In this document: piece after piece, positions 60,040-60,040 of the stretch
Layout: the number at the start of each line of letters is the position of its first letter
Numbering within the stretch: the first letter of the stretch is position 1
NCBI GenBank assembly: GCA_016928575.1
Contig: JAFGKK010000064.1
Coordinates: 1 to 60,040 of the forward strand
Direction: 5' to 3'
Length of the DNA stretch: 60,040 nt
From: Anaerolineales bacterium
GTDB lineage: Bacteria; Chloroflexota; Anaerolineae; Anaerolineales; RBG-16-64-43
Made by a program: the position numbers and the translations under genes
The notes under the pieces: model-generated
Seen by the model: the letters and a program-made list of their open reading frames with translations, nothing else
The model's database searches: none
Told to the model about the DNA's origin: nothing

Positions 60040-60040
60040 A

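Overview
The window is a high-GC bacterial contig of about 60 kb. It most resembles the Chloroflexota, class Anaerolineae (inference from gene content only). Supporting signs are the LL-diaminopimelate aminotransferase (DapL) lysine route, a very large MalT/LuxR-type regulator with a characteristic small neighbour protein, family 1 sugar ABC transporters, an MglA-type GTPase with many Roadblock proteins, and abundant pyrimidine/purine intergenic hairpins. No rRNA, tRNA or CRISPR was seen. The first 83 bases are the exact reverse complement of bases 59957-60039. Both contig ends therefore appear to stop inside copies of one repeat, probably a mobile-element end, and the right copy interrupts an oxidoreductase gene.

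Layout. 1-4.6 kb, + strand: two paralogous small membrane proteins, an orphan sugar-binding protein, a phosphodiesterase-like metallophosphoesterase and a methyltransferase. 4.8-19.2 kb, - strand: a continuous run of 13 genes, which is the most unusual part of the window. In transcription order it encodes a receiver-Roadblock protein, a Roadblock protein, an MglA-like GTPase, another Roadblock protein, a DUF4388-Roadblock protein with a Pro/Gly/Met-rich insert, another Roadblock protein, an unrecognised protein, a receiver-DHp-like protein, a hybrid histidine kinase, a carnitine-acyltransferase-like protein lacking the catalytic His, two UGT-type glycosyltransferases and an FkbM methyltransferase. 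19.5-24.0 kb, - strand: a sugar ABC importer (binding protein, two permeases) followed by an AraC regulator. 24.3-29 kb, + strand: a CGNR zinc-finger regulator, the MalT-like regulator and its small partner gene. 29.4-33.1 kb, - strand: small membrane proteins, then a degenerate kinase-like protein with an OmpR-type regulator. 33.7-45.1 kb, mixed strands: a lipoprotein PCMT, a membrane spermidine-synthase-fold protein, a caspase-like peptidase, an MFS transporter, a hydrolase, a flavoprotein, a VOC protein and an HTH-membrane regulator. 45.5-49.9 kb, + strand: dapB-dapA-lysA-dapL. 50.2-53.7 kb, - strand: a MacB/LolD-type ABC exporter. 55-56.6 kb, + strand: an ArsR regulator, a membrane protein and a methyltransferase. 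57.2-59.9 kb: a TetR regulator divergent from a DUF6064 membrane protein, a 30-residue membrane peptide and a truncated reductase.

How the genes may work together. The 4.8-19.2 kb run looks like a signalling module (receiver, Roadblock, GTPase and histidine kinase proteins) coupled to an enzyme set that could modify a lipid or polyketide-like molecule (two glycosyltransferases, an acyltransferase-fold protein, a methyltransferase). That coupling is inferred from order, spacing and strand and has not been shown. The dap cluster supplies most of lysine/diaminopimelate synthesis. The MalT-like regulator is probably linked to its downstream small gene: the same promoter-like cassette lies before that gene and again, facing the other way, upstream of the regulator. 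Pyrimidine/purine hairpins sit in many intergenic gaps, including both gaps between dapA, lysA and dapL, and their purine arms can overlap ribosome-binding sites.
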